Below are positions 54,701 to 64,000 of a stretch of DNA of 64,000 bases, piece after piece. The notes under the pieces are model-generated. The model ran no database searches. It was not told the origin of the DNA and saw only the letters and a list, made by a program, of their open reading frames with translations. Position numbers and translations under genes: made by a program. The stretch's first letter is position 1, and every line of letters starts with the position of its first letter. Source of the DNA: Pseudomonas fuscovaginae SE-1 (GTDB lineage: Bacteria; Pseudomonadota; Gammaproteobacteria; Pseudomonadales; Pseudomonadaceae); the NCBI RefSeq assembly GCF_000364705.1, contig NZ_AQOH01000061.1:1-64000 (forward strand), in the 5' to 3' direction.

Positions 54701-54847
54701 GAATTGGCCGTTGTCGGTGCTTATGACTGGAAATGACGGAGCATTGTACGGGCGGGATCAGGCGGCGTACAGGCATGAGGCGGGTCTTGCGCGGGGGGCG
54801 GTTGGCTCCCCCCGTGTTTACGGGGTGTTTCCGGGCAGGAAGCCCCG

Positions 54848-56398
54848 TTACGGCGTTTCCTGGGTTTTTGTCTCATGAGCGGGCGCGGGGCCGCCGCCAC
54901 GGATCTCCTGGTACCAGTGCAGTGCGATCAGGATCAGGGTGGGAATGCCCATCACGGCGGTCACGATGAAGAACCTGTGGTAGCCGAGCTTCTCCACCAT
55001 CACCCCCGAGTAGCCGCCGATCAGTCGCGGCAGCAGCAGCATGATCGAGCTGAGCAGGGCGTACTGGGTAGCGGAAAACTTCAGGTTGGTCAGGCTCGAC
55101 AGGTAGGCGACGAATGCCGAGGTCGCCATGCCCGAACTGAAGTTGTCCAGGGAAATGGTCACGATCAGCATGTTCAGGTTCGGTCCCATGTCGGCCAGCA
55201 GCATGAACAGCAGGTTGGTCGCGGCCGAGGCGGCGCCGCCGATGAACAGGATCGGCAGGATGCCGAAACGCACGATCAGCAGGCCGCCCATGCCGGCGCC
55301 CACCAGGGTCATGATCAGGCCGAAGATCTTGCTGACGCCGGCGATCTGGTCCTTGGTGAAGCCCTGGTCGATGTAGAAGACGTTGGCCATCACCCCCATC
55401 ACCGTGTCCGACATCCGGTAGGTGGCGATCAGTCCGAGCAGCAGCAGGGCCTGCCAGCGGTAGCGCACGATGAAATCGTTGACCGGCGTGAGTACCGGTG
55501 CCAGGCCACGGCGGCCCATGCTCGACAGGCAGAGGGCGGTCAGGGTGGTGTAGAGGATCGCACGGAGGAAGGCGCGGTCCTCGAGCAGCAGGTCGAGCAG
55601 GCTGACGCCATGGAACAGCACGCTGGCGAAGTCGGTGTTATAGAGCTGGGTGAACATCGCCGGTACCGAGACCAGCAGGATGATCAGCACGAACACCGAG
55701 GCCAACTGGTGGATGAAGCTGTAGCGCCCGGCCGACAGTTGCGTGCGCAACGGCACCGGCGGCTCGCGCATCAGCAGCGTGGTGAGCAGCGCCGGGATCA
55801 TCAGCACGCCGAACAGCACGTAGGTGCCGGTCCAGGCCGAGTGCTTGTAGCTGAAACCGGTGGAGCCGAAACCTTCGGCGAAAAACAGTGCGCCGGCCGT
55901 CGCCAGCAGTGCCGCCACCCGATAACCGGACATGTAGCTGGCGGCGAGGGCGGCCTGCTGGCTGTCGTTGGCGATTTCCAGTCGGTAGGCGTCGACCGCG
56001 ATGTCCTGGGTGGCGGAGGCGAAGGCGACGAGTACGGCGATCGCGATCAGCCAGGAGAGGTGCTTCTGCGGGTCGCAGAAACCCATGCCGATCAAACCCA
56101 GGACAATCAATGTCTGCGCCAGCACCAGCCAGGAACGGCGACGCCCGAGCTTGCCCAGCAACGGCAGGCGCCATTGGTCGAGCAGGGGCGACCAGACCCA
56201 TTTGAAGGCGTACGCCAGGCCGATCAGGCTGGCATAACCGATGGTTTCACGGGCGACGCCAGCCTCGCGCAGCCAGACCGAAAGCGTCGAAAACACCAAC
56301 ATGTAAGGCAGACCGGCAGCGAAACCGAGCAGCAGCAACACTAATGTCGAGGGGCTGGCATAGGCAGCAAGCGCGGCGCGCCAGGTTTTACGGGGCAT
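54848..56398 (-). CDS. ampG: AmpG-family muropeptide permease
   Basis: This 516-aa MFS protein with about 14 helices imports anhydro-muropeptides for cell wall recycling and so affects ampC induction. Family features are LGFAAGLPYMLVFSTLSVWLREAGV, KWVWSPLLDQWRLP, DIAVDAYRLE and FGSTGFSYKHSAWTGTYVLFG. P. aeruginosa has AmpG and a paralogue, AmpP; the length and start fit AmpG better but a paralogue cannot be excluded. Confidence 0.88.
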   Translation of the reverse strand: MPRKTWRAALAAYASPSTLVLLLLGFAAGLPYMLVFSTLSVWLREAGVARETIGYASLIGLAYAFKWVWSPLLDQWRLPLLGKLGRRRSWLVLAQTLIVLGLIGMGFCDPQKHLSWLIAIAVLVAFASATQDIAVDAYRLEIANDSQQAALAASYMSGYRVAALLATAGALFFAEGFGSTGFSYKHSAWTGTYVLFGVLMIPALLTTLLMREPPVPLRTQLSAGRYSFIHQLASVFVLIILLVSVPAMFTQLYNTDFASVLFHGVSLLDLLLEDRAFLRAILYTTLTALCLSSMGRRGLAPVLTPVNDFIVRYRWQALLLLGLIATYRMSDTVMGVMANVFYIDQGFTKDQIAGVSKIFGLIMTLVGAGMGGLLIVRFGILPILFIGGAASAATNLLFMLLADMGPNLNMLIVTISLDNFSSGMATSAFVAYLSSLTNLKFSATQYALLSSIMLLLPRLIGGYSGVMVEKLGYHRFFIVTAVMGIPTLILIALHWYQEIRGGGPAPAHETKTQETP

Positions 56399-56442
56399 GG
56401 GCTGGAATCTGCCTCAGGGTTGACGGAAACAAAGCGCGCACT

Positions 56443-56793
56443 CTAACCGCTGTGCTCTATCGGGCGCCAGCCATGGCGCTTGATATCGACACGATTGTTC
56501 AGGACGCTGACGCCCTCGGTGCGCAGCCGGGCGCGTTGCTCGTCGCCGGACGGGCTACCGGCCGGCAGGCTGATCCGACCGCCGGCACCGAGGACCCGGT
56601 GCCAGGGCAGGCGGGTATCGGCCGGCAGTTGGCTCAGGGTGCGCCCGACCCAGCGCGCGGCGCGGCCCAGTCCGGCCAGCTCGGCGAGCTGGCCGTAGGT
56701 GACCACCTTGCCTTCGGGCACCTGATCCAGGGTCAGGTAGAGGGCGGTGCGGCGCATCTGCGCGGGGCTTTCGCTGGCGTTTTCTTCGCTCAC
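56443..56793 (-). CDS. Alkyltransferase-like (ATL) protein, MGMT family
   Basis: This 116-aa protein has the C-terminal DNA-binding domain of O6-alkylguanine transferases, with the active-site PCHR replaced by PWHR (Trp64). ATL proteins bind O6-alkylguanine and recruit nucleotide excision repair instead of removing the alkyl group. Other features are GKVVTYGQLAELAG, the arginine finger region AARWVGRTL, and VLGAGGRISLP. The GTG at 56793 has AGGAA upstream. Confidence 0.9.
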   Translation of the reverse strand: MSEENASESPAQMRRTALYLTLDQVPEGKVVTYGQLAELAGLGRAARWVGRTLSQLPADTRLPWHRVLGAGGRISLPAGSPSGDEQRARLRTEGVSVLNNRVDIKRHGWRPIEHSG

Positions 56794-56955
56794 GCGTTCA
56801 TTCCTGTAGCAATTCTTACCCTTTATGTAGGTATTTTCTGAATTATCGGGAGTGATTATTGAACTCGATAAGTGCTGCCCGGTCAGTGCTTGTTCAGGCG
56901 GCATCCAGCGTGATAATGCCGGTTTTTTCTTGCAAACCCGAGTCCAGTGTTGCCC

Positions 56956-57963
56956 ATGTTGTCCAGAACCCTGTTGTGCCTTGCTGTTTTCAGCGCCTCC
57001 ACGCCCTTGCTGGCCGATACCGTCTGGCTCAAGAACGGTGATCGCCTGAGCGGCAAGATCAAGCTGTTCGACGGTGGCAAGCTGGTGGTCCAGACGACCT
57101 ATGCCGGAACCGTGTCGCTGGACTGGTCCCAGGTCAAGACCCTGGAAAGCGACCAGGAGCTGCTGGTCAAGCAGGACGCCTATACCGGTGAGAAGGCCAA
57201 GTCCCTGCAGGCGGCCGATGCCGGCAAGGTGACCCTGGCCAATGGCGAGGCGCCGAAAACCGTGGAGCTGGCGAGCATCCAGCAGATCGTCAAGCCCAAG
57301 CCGCTGATCGAGGACATGGTCTGGAAGGGCAATGTCGACGTGGCCATGGATTACAAGCGCGCGGAAAAGGACACCGACGACTACGACATCGACTTCAAGA
57401 CCACCGCCCGCCATGGCGCCTGGCGTCACCATGCCGAAGGCGAGTACAACCGCGAGTTCCAGGACAGCGTGGTGACCACCGACAACTGGGGGGTCGAGTA
57501 CGCCCTCGACCGCTTCCTCACCGAAAAATGGTTCTGGCAGGGCCGCCTGACCTACAAGCGCGACCGGGTCGAGGATCTGTCGCGCCAGCGCACCATCGGT
57601 ACCGGTCCCGGTTACCAGTTCTGGGACGACGAACTGGGTGCCTTTTCCCTCGGGTCCTTGCTCAACAACACCCATTACGAGTATGCCGATGGCGAGAAGA
57701 AGAGTTTCTATTCATTGGGCATGAAGTGGGACTACAACCGTTACCTGGTCGGCAAGACCATCGAGCTGTTCAGCAATGGCGAGGTCGGTCGGCCGCTGAG
57801 CGGTCCGTCCAAGTATTCCCTCGATGCCCAGCTCGGGTTGCGCTACAAGATCACCGACTGGGCCTCGCTGAACCTCAAGGCCGAACGCGACATTATTAAT
57901 GGCGACGATGAAAGCAGCCTGAACAAGACCCGCTACACCGTCGGTTTCGGCGTGGCCTGGTAG
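56956..57963 (+). CDS. DUF481 family outer-membrane protein (YdiY-like)
   Basis: This 335-aa protein has a signal peptide (ending LLA/DT), an N-terminal small beta domain (VWLKNGDRLSGKIKLFDGGKLVV; two related copies up to about residue 115) and a DUF481 domain predicted as a beta barrel (amphipathic strands, ending with an aromatic residue: TVGFGVAW). Similar proteins are in the outer membrane; role unknown. The ATG at 56956 is directly before the signal peptide. Confidence 0.85.
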   Translation: MLSRTLLCLAVFSASTPLLADTVWLKNGDRLSGKIKLFDGGKLVVQTTYAGTVSLDWSQVKTLESDQELLVKQDAYTGEKAKSLQAADAGKVTLANGEAPKTVELASIQQIVKPKPLIEDMVWKGNVDVAMDYKRAEKDTDDYDIDFKTTARHGAWRHHAEGEYNREFQDSVVTTDNWGVEYALDRFLTEKWFWQGRLTYKRDRVEDLSRQRTIGTGPGYQFWDDELGAFSLGSLLNNTHYEYADGEKKSFYSLGMKWDYNRYLVGKTIELFSNGEVGRPLSGPSKYSLDAQLGLRYKITDWASLNLKAERDIINGDDESSLNKTRYTVGFGVAW

Positions 57964-58169
57964 GTTCGCCTCCCGCACGGGCGGCCGGTCGGTCGACCGC
58001 CTCTGGCAACCGCGGCGGATAATGATTACCTTGTCATTGAGTTGCATTCGCGTGCGGCGGCAGGCGCGTGGGGCGCTTGCAAGGCGTCAGTCAGCCAGAG
58101 CAGTCCCTGGGTGAATCGGGTCCGGGGTGCTCGTCCGTCGGTGACGGGTTTTCGAAGAGGAGTCATAAG

Positions 58170-58901
58170 GTGAGCGTTGAAGTAGCCAGGAATGCGCGCG
58201 AGTTGTTGCTCAAGGAGTATCGGGGCGTGTTGTCGACCCATTCCAAGGCCATGCCCGGCTTCCCGTTCGGCTCCGTGGTGCCCTATTGCCTGGACGACCA
58301 GGGGCGGCCGCTGATCCTGATCAGCCGTATCGCCCAGCACACCCACAACCTGCAGAAAGACCCGAAGTGTTCGCTGCTGGTGGGCGAGCGTGAGGCCGAG
58401 GATGTCCAGGCGGTCGGTCGCCTGACCTACCTGGCCGAGGCCCATAAGCTGACCGGGGCGGATACCATCGACGCCGCGGCCGAGCGCTACTACCGCTACT
58501 TCCCGGACTCACGGGGTTATCACAAGGCCCATGATTTCGATTTCTGGGTGCTCAACCCGGTACGCCATCGCTATATCGGCGGTTTCGGCGCGATCCATTG
58601 GCTGGATCAGGTGACTCTGGCCAACCCGTTCGCCGGCAAGGCCGAAGTGAGCATGGTCGAACACATGAACAGTGATCACGCCAAGGCCATCGCCCATTAC
58701 GTGGAGTTGACCGGGCTGCCCAGTCGCGAGCCGGCGCAATTGGCGGGAATCGATACCGAGGGCATGCACCTGCGGATCGGCCAGGGGCTGTACTGGCTGG
58801 GCTTTGAAACACCTTGCAACACGCCGACGGAGGTTCGCGAAGCCCTGGTTTCCCTGGCTCGCGCCGAACATTGGCCGAAAAAGCCGGCTGTCGAGGGTTG
58901 A
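58170..58901 (+). CDS. HugZ-like protein (PNPOx-like split barrel plus DUF2470)
   Basis: This 243-aa protein has an N-terminal FMN-binding-like split barrel (HSKAMPGFPFGSVVPYCLDDQGRPLILIS) and a C-terminal DUF2470 domain (VEHMNSDHAKAIAHYVELTG). This is the HugZ architecture, known for haem degradation in some pathogens. No haem uptake genes are adjacent, so haem oxygenase activity is only a guess. The GTG at 58170 has GAGGAG 8 nt upstream. Confidence 0.85.
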   Translation: MSVEVARNARELLLKEYRGVLSTHSKAMPGFPFGSVVPYCLDDQGRPLILISRIAQHTHNLQKDPKCSLLVGEREAEDVQAVGRLTYLAEAHKLTGADTIDAAAERYYRYFPDSRGYHKAHDFDFWVLNPVRHRYIGGFGAIHWLDQVTLANPFAGKAEVSMVEHMNSDHAKAIAHYVELTGLPSREPAQLAGIDTEGMHLRIGQGLYWLGFETPCNTPTEVREALVSLARAEHWPKKPAVEG

Positions 58902-58966
58902 ATTCACCGGATATCGACGGCATCTGAGAATGACGGGAAGGATTTCTTCCGCAGAGGACCTATTTG

Positions 58967-59440
58967 ATGCGCGCTTTTCTTTTGCTCTTTCTACTGTTTC
59001 CAGTGTTGGAGCTGTACGTATTTTTCCAGGTCAGCACGGCGATCGGGTTCTTCCCGGCGCTGGCGCTGATCATTCTCGGCTCGGCGATCGGGGTGCTGGT
59101 GTTGCGGGTGGCCGGCCTGACCACCGCCCTGCGCGCCCGTGAAAGCCTGAACCGTGGTGAACTGCCGGCACAGACCATGCTCGAGGGGCTGATGCTGGCT
59201 CTGGGCGGCGGCCTGTTGCTGTTGCCCGGTTTCATCAGTGACCTGTTCGGCCTGCTGTTGCTGCTGCCGACGACTCGCCGCCTGGCGGCCGAACGGATGC
59301 GGCGGCGGGCCGAGGAGCAGGCCATGCGTCAGCGCGCCTTCGCCGATGACCTGTATGCCCGTGGCCAGCCGGACAGCACGCCGGCCCACGGTCGTCGGCC
59401 TCAGGTGATCGAGGGTGAGTTCGAGCATCGTGACTCCTGA
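58967..59440 (+). CDS. fxsA: FxsA family membrane protein
   Basis: This 157-aa protein has three or four hydrophobic helices (FLLLFLLFPVLELYVFFQVS; LALIILGSAIGVLVLRVAGL; GGGLLLLPGFISDLFGLLLL) followed by a charged tail. FxsA in E. coli suppresses exclusion of phage T7 by F; the normal role is unknown. The location directly upstream of groES is conserved in Pseudomonas. The ATG at 58967 follows AGAGGACC. Confidence 0.9.
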   Translation: MRAFLLLFLLFPVLELYVFFQVSTAIGFFPALALIILGSAIGVLVLRVAGLTTALRARESLNRGELPAQTMLEGLMLALGGGLLLLPGFISDLFGLLLLLPTTRRLAAERMRRRAEEQAMRQRAFADDLYARGQPDSTPAHGRRPQVIEGEFEHRDS

Positions 59441-59457
59441 GTGACCCGTTGCCCCTA

Positions 59458-59489
59458 CACACGGCACCTTCGGGTGCCGTGTGCATTTT
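59458..59489 (+). terminator. Terminator of fxsA
   Basis: CACACGGCACC-TTCG-GGTGCCGTGTG forms an 11-bp stem with a UUCG tetraloop followed by CATTTT. Confidence 0.85.
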
Positions 59490-59529
59490 GGCGCTTCGCT
59501 GATCGTGTGAAAAAAAATCGTTGGGTGCC

Positions 59530-59557
59530 CTTGTAATCGTCTCGGGTGCCCCTATGT
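59530..59557 (+). promoter_or_regulatory. Putative heat-shock (sigma-32) promoter of groESL
   Basis: CTTGTAA and CCCCTATGT are spaced by 12 bp, a good fit to CTTGAAA-N(11-16)-CCCATNT. It lies about 145 bp upstream of groES. Confidence 0.65.
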
Positions 59558-59701
59558 AACGGTCACCGCAAGGTTTTGGCGAGAGTCGCCAGACAGACTT
59601 CCACGGTTCGCTCGCCGAGCCGTAACCGGCAACGCCGGATTTGTTAACCGGCCGGTGCCTATACCGGTCGTTGAAAAAACCATAATTAGGAGAGATCGAC
59701 A

Positions 59702-59995
59702 ATGAAGCTTCGTCCTCTGCATGACCGCGTCGTCATTCGTCGCAGCGAAGAAGAAAAGAAAACCGCCGGCGGTATCGTGCTGCCAGGTTCGGCCGCCGAG
59801 AAAGCCAACCACGGTGAAGTTCTCGCTGTAGGTACTGGCCGTGTGCTGGACAATGGTGAAGTACGTGCGCTGTCTGTGAAGGTGGGTGACAAGGTCGTAT
59901 TCGGCCCGTACTCCGGTAGCAACACTGTGAAAGTAGACGGCGAAGACCTGCTGGTAATGAGCGAGAACGAAATCCTCGCCGTTATCGAAGGCTGA
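59702..59995 (+). CDS. groES: Co-chaperonin GroES
   Basis: This 97-aa protein forms the heptameric lid of the GroEL cage. It starts [18 protein letters not shown], the mobile loop is [16 protein letters not shown], and the roof segment contains [22 protein letters not shown] precedes the ATG. Co-transcribed with groEL, 50 bp downstream. Confidence 0.99.
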   Translation: MKLRPLHDRVVIRRSEEEKKTAGGIVLPGSAAEKANHGEVLAVGTGRVLDNGEVRALSVKVGDKVVFGPYSGSNTVKVDGEDLLVMSENEILAVIEG

Positions 59996-60033
59996 TTCCC
60001 CGCTCATTCTTCCCGTTACTACAAAGTATTTAA

Positions 60034-61692
<1,659 letters not shown>

Positions 61693-61711
61693 GCCACCCG
61701 GCTCCCGTATG

Positions 61712-61741
61712 AAAAAGCCCCGCCTGGTGCGGGGCTTTTTT
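61712..61741 (+). terminator. Terminator of groESL
   Basis: AAAAAGCCCCGC-CTGGT-GCGGGGCTTTTTT is a perfect stem with a U-run, 20 bp after the groEL stop. Confidence 0.92.
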
Positions 61742-61930
61742 GTGCCCGCGGTTTGCCCGCCGAAGCGGCGGCCAGGCTTCGGCAGCGACCGATTCTGCCG
61801 GTGCTGTCGTGGCCGTTTCGTGAACCGGGGGTAAAAAAACCATTAAATCCTCCTGCCCTAGCCGTGGCCTGAGCGACACCGTAAGCTGCGCGAGCCAAGA
61901 CGGTCGTTACCGCGTACGGAGAGAGTACCC

Positions 61931-62614
61931 ATGCGAATTCTACTGGTTGAAGACAACCGCGATATCCTCGCCAACCTGGCTGACTACCTGGGGCTTAAAG
62001 GCTATACCGTCGACTGCGCGCAGGACGGTTTGTCGGGTCTGCACCTGGCCGCCACCGAGCACTACGATCTGATCGTGCTCGACATCATGCTGCCGGGAAT
62101 CGACGGCTATACCCTCTGCAAGCGGCTGCGCGAGGATGCCCGACGCGACACGCCGGTGATCATGCTGACCGCCCGCGACCAGCTCGACGACCGTCTGCAG
62201 GGTTTCAAGTCCGGTGCCGACGACTACCTGCTCAAGCCTTTCGCGCTGTCCGAACTGGCGGCGCGGATCGAAGCGGTCCTGCGTCGTGCCCAGGGCGGCG
62301 GGCGGCGAGCCCTGCAGGTCGGCGACCTGAGCTACGACCTCGATACCCTCGAGGTGACCCGTCAGGGGCGTCTGCTCAAGCTCAACCCGGTGGGGTTGAA
62401 GCTGCTGGCGGTATTGATGCAGAAGAGCCCGCATGTACTGCGTCGGGAGGTGCTGGAAGAGGCGCTGTGGGGCGACGACTGCCCGGACAGCGACAGCCTG
62501 CGCAGCCATGTGCACCAGTTGCGCCAGGTGATCGACAAACCGTTCGACAAGCCGTTGCTGCACACCGTGCATGGTGTCGGCTACCGGCTGGCCGAGGGTC
62601 GCGATGGAGTTTAA
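61931..62614 (+). CDS. colR: Two-component response regulator ColR
   Basis: This 227-aa OmpR-family regulator has receiver residues DN at 8-9, phospho-acceptor Asp51 (LIVLDIMLPG), Lys in KPFALSEL, and a winged-helix C-terminus (HTVHGVGYRLAEG). The sequence and the groESL-colR-colS order agree with P. aeruginosa and P. putida ColR, which controls membrane stress genes in response to metals. Overlaps colS by 11 bp. Confidence 0.93.
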   Translation: MRILLVEDNRDILANLADYLGLKGYTVDCAQDGLSGLHLAATEHYDLIVLDIMLPGIDGYTLCKRLREDARRDTPVIMLTARDQLDDRLQGFKSGADDYLLKPFALSELAARIEAVLRRAQGGGRRALQVGDLSYDLDTLEVTRQGRLLKLNPVGLKLLAVLMQKSPHVLRREVLEEALWGDDCPDSDSLRSHVHQLRQVIDKPFDKPLLHTVHGVGYRLAEGRDGV

Positions 62615-63884
62615 GCAGAGCCTGGCCCAGCGCATCATCATCGCCTTCGCCTTGATGAGCGCGCTGGTGGCGGGCACCTTCGCCATGGGGATCGTGGCCA
62701 CGGTCCACCTGGTCGAGGAGAAACTGATCTCCGCGGGGCTGGGTGGCGACCTGCAGCGCCTGTTGCTGATGGACAGCGTCAGTGACTGGAGCCACCGGCC
62801 CGAGCCCGACCAACTGTTCTACTACAGTGGCGGCAAGGGCGATTTCGAGCTGCCCAAGGACCTGCGCCACCTCGATCCGGGGTTCCACGAGGTGTTCCGT
62901 GAGCAGCTGTCCTATCACGCGATGGTCGAGGTGGTCGACGGCCGGCGCTATGTGCTGCTGCAGGACCAGAGCGATTTCGAGGAGCGCGAGCGGTTGCTGT
63001 TCGCCGTGGTGCTGGTGGGGTTTGTCCTGGCCCTGGTGCTGGCGGTCTTCCTCGGCTGGGGGCTGGCGCGCCGGGTGATGGCGCCGGTGGTGCGGCTGGC
63101 CCGCCAGGTACGCCATCGCGACCAGTTGCTCGGTTTCGCCCCACCGCTGGCACCGGACTACGCGGCCGACGAAGTCGGCGAATTGGCGGTGGCCTTCGAT
63201 GCGACCCTGGGCCGCCTGCGCGATGCGTTGACTCGCGAGCGGCTGTTCACCAGTGATGTCAGCCATGAGCTGCGTACGCCGCTGATGGTACTGGCCACTT
63301 CCTGCGAGCTGCTGCTGGAAAACCCGGCGCTCGACCCCCGTGGACGTAATCAGGTCGAACGGATCTCCCGTGCGAGTGAGGAAATGCGCGAACTCGTGCA
63401 GACCTTCCTGATGCTCGCCCGGGCGCAGCGGGAGGATGCCAGCATGTCGCCGCAGGTTTCGCTGAGCGTGGTGGCCGAGGACCTGATCGGCTTGTGGCGC
63501 ACGCCGATCGAGGAAAAGGGGCTGACGTTGATCTTCGAGCCGGGCTGTCCGTTGAGTACGCGTTATAACGCCACCTTCCTGCACGCGGTGATGGGCAATC
63601 TGTTGCGCAATGCCCTGCACTATACGGAACAGGGCTTCATTCGGCTGACGCTGGAGCCCGCGGGGTTCGTGGTCGAAGACACGGGTGTCGGGATTCCCGA
63701 GGAGAAGCGCGAAGCCATGTTCCAGCCGTTCGTGCGGGGTGATGAGAAGCGTGGCGAGGGCCTGGGGCTGGGCCTTTCGCTGGTGCAGCGGATCTGCGAG
63801 AACCAGGGGTGGCAGGTCAAACTGACGACCATGGAGCCCAATGGTTGCCGCTTCCAGGTGGACCTGGCCCCCTCCGGTATCTGA
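62604..63884 (+). CDS. colS: Sensor histidine kinase ColS
   Basis: This 426-aa kinase has TM1 (about 10-32), a short periplasmic loop, TM2 (about 132-155), HAMP, an H-box FTSDVSHELRTPLMV and an ATPase domain (NLLRNALHYTEQG; DTGVGIPEEKRE; GEGLGLGLSLVQ). The periplasmic metal-sensing residues reported for P. putida ColS, His35, Glu96, His105, Glu126 and Glu129 (ExxE), are all present at the same numbers when translation starts at the ATG at 62604, which supports both the identity and the start. Likely senses excess Zn, Fe or Mn. Confidence 0.93.
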   Translation: MEFKQSLAQRIIIAFALMSALVAGTFAMGIVATVHLVEEKLISAGLGGDLQRLLLMDSVSDWSHRPEPDQLFYYSGGKGDFELPKDLRHLDPGFHEVFREQLSYHAMVEVVDGRRYVLLQDQSDFEERERLLFAVVLVGFVLALVLAVFLGWGLARRVMAPVVRLARQVRHRDQLLGFAPPLAPDYAADEVGELAVAFDATLGRLRDALTRERLFTSDVSHELRTPLMVLATSCELLLENPALDPRGRNQVERISRASEEMRELVQTFLMLARAQREDASMSPQVSLSVVAEDLIGLWRTPIEEKGLTLIFEPGCPLSTRYNATFLHAVMGNLLRNALHYTEQGFIRLTLEPAGFVVEDTGVGIPEEKREAMFQPFVRGDEKRGEGLGLGLSLVQRICENQGWQVKLTTMEPNGCRFQVDLAPSGI

Positions 63885-63895
63885 AGGTGTCCCAG

Positions 63896-63953
63896 CGTGT
63901 GCCCGCGCCCTCGGGGCACACGCGGCAGGGGTTTACGATTGTGGCCCCCTGCC
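63896..63953 (+). terminator. Two hairpins after colS
   Basis: CGTGTGCCC / GGGGCACACG (63896-63922) and GGCAGGGG / CCCCCTGCC (63924-63953) follow the colS stop. Neither has a long T-run, so termination efficiency is uncertain. Confidence 0.5.
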
Positions 63954-64000
63954 ATTACTGTTGACCTGTAAAAAATTGTAATGGTTTGTACTGGACGGTA

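Overview
The window is chromosomal DNA of a Pseudomonas, most likely of the P. fluorescens group. The evidence is high GC with strong GC3 bias, species-typical genes (quiP, rhlG, pheC, colRS), a gene order matching P. aeruginosa blocks (metG-apbC-dcd-pheC; mprF with its hydrolase and dinB; fxsA-groESL-colRS), and many REP-like inverted repeats. Nearly all of it looks like core genome. I see no prophage, integrase, insertion sequence, CRISPR array or toxin-antitoxin pair.

Layout. 1-4.35 kb: the start of an atypical rnfA, then metG, divergent apbC/mrp and a cold-shock gene. 4.7-6.6 kb: dcd, a small unknown gene and pheC. 6.7-10.9 kb: a five-gene basic-amino-acid ABC transporter operon in the aotJQMOP order, without argR. 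10.9-11.5 kb: a gene-free stretch with a 22-bp palindrome, a 163-bp heptamer satellite and a REP element. 11.5-14.7 kb: the acyl-homoserine-lactone acylase quiP and an isochorismatase-fold gene. 14.8-23.4 kb: an iron-uptake block (TonB receptor, Fe(II)/2OG dioxygenase, binding protein, permease, ATPase) divergent from a two-component system. 23.7-27.9 kb: small genes (two SEC-C proteins, an LEA2 lipoprotein, unknowns, a collagen-like protein, a CopD-like membrane protein). 28-36.7 kb: dinG, a secreted GH50-like hydrolase, a serine esterase, an OmpA lipoprotein, pdxH and a SlyB-like lipoprotein. 36.9-43.8 kb: nhaA, a Cds1-like PLP enzyme, rhlG, a YehS homologue, a degenerate RsuA-family protein, a GNAT and rimO. 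44.1-50 kb: kup, then mprF with its hydrolase. 50.2-52 kb: two identical initiator tRNA genes and dinB. 52-58.9 kb: a lipoprotein, proS, ampG, an alkyltransferase-like gene, a DUF481 protein and a HugZ-like gene. 59-63.9 kb: fxsA, groES-groEL, colR-colS.

Shared themes: DNA damage (dinB and dinG each have an upstream CTG-N10-CAG LexA-type site; an ATL protein), envelope homeostasis (mprF and its hydrolase, ampG, colRS, lipoproteins), iron acquisition, basic amino-acid uptake, and translation (metG, proS, tRNA-fMet, rimO).

I found no clear new multi-gene system. The best leads are: an RsuA-family protein lacking its catalytic Asp; an RnfA whose membrane iron-sulfur Cys is Asp; an isochorismatase-fold protein with Ser at the Cys site; the G-rich heptamer array with G-quadruplex potential; the two LexA-type sites; and an AT-rich dyad between the siderophore receptor and its neighbouring two-component genes.
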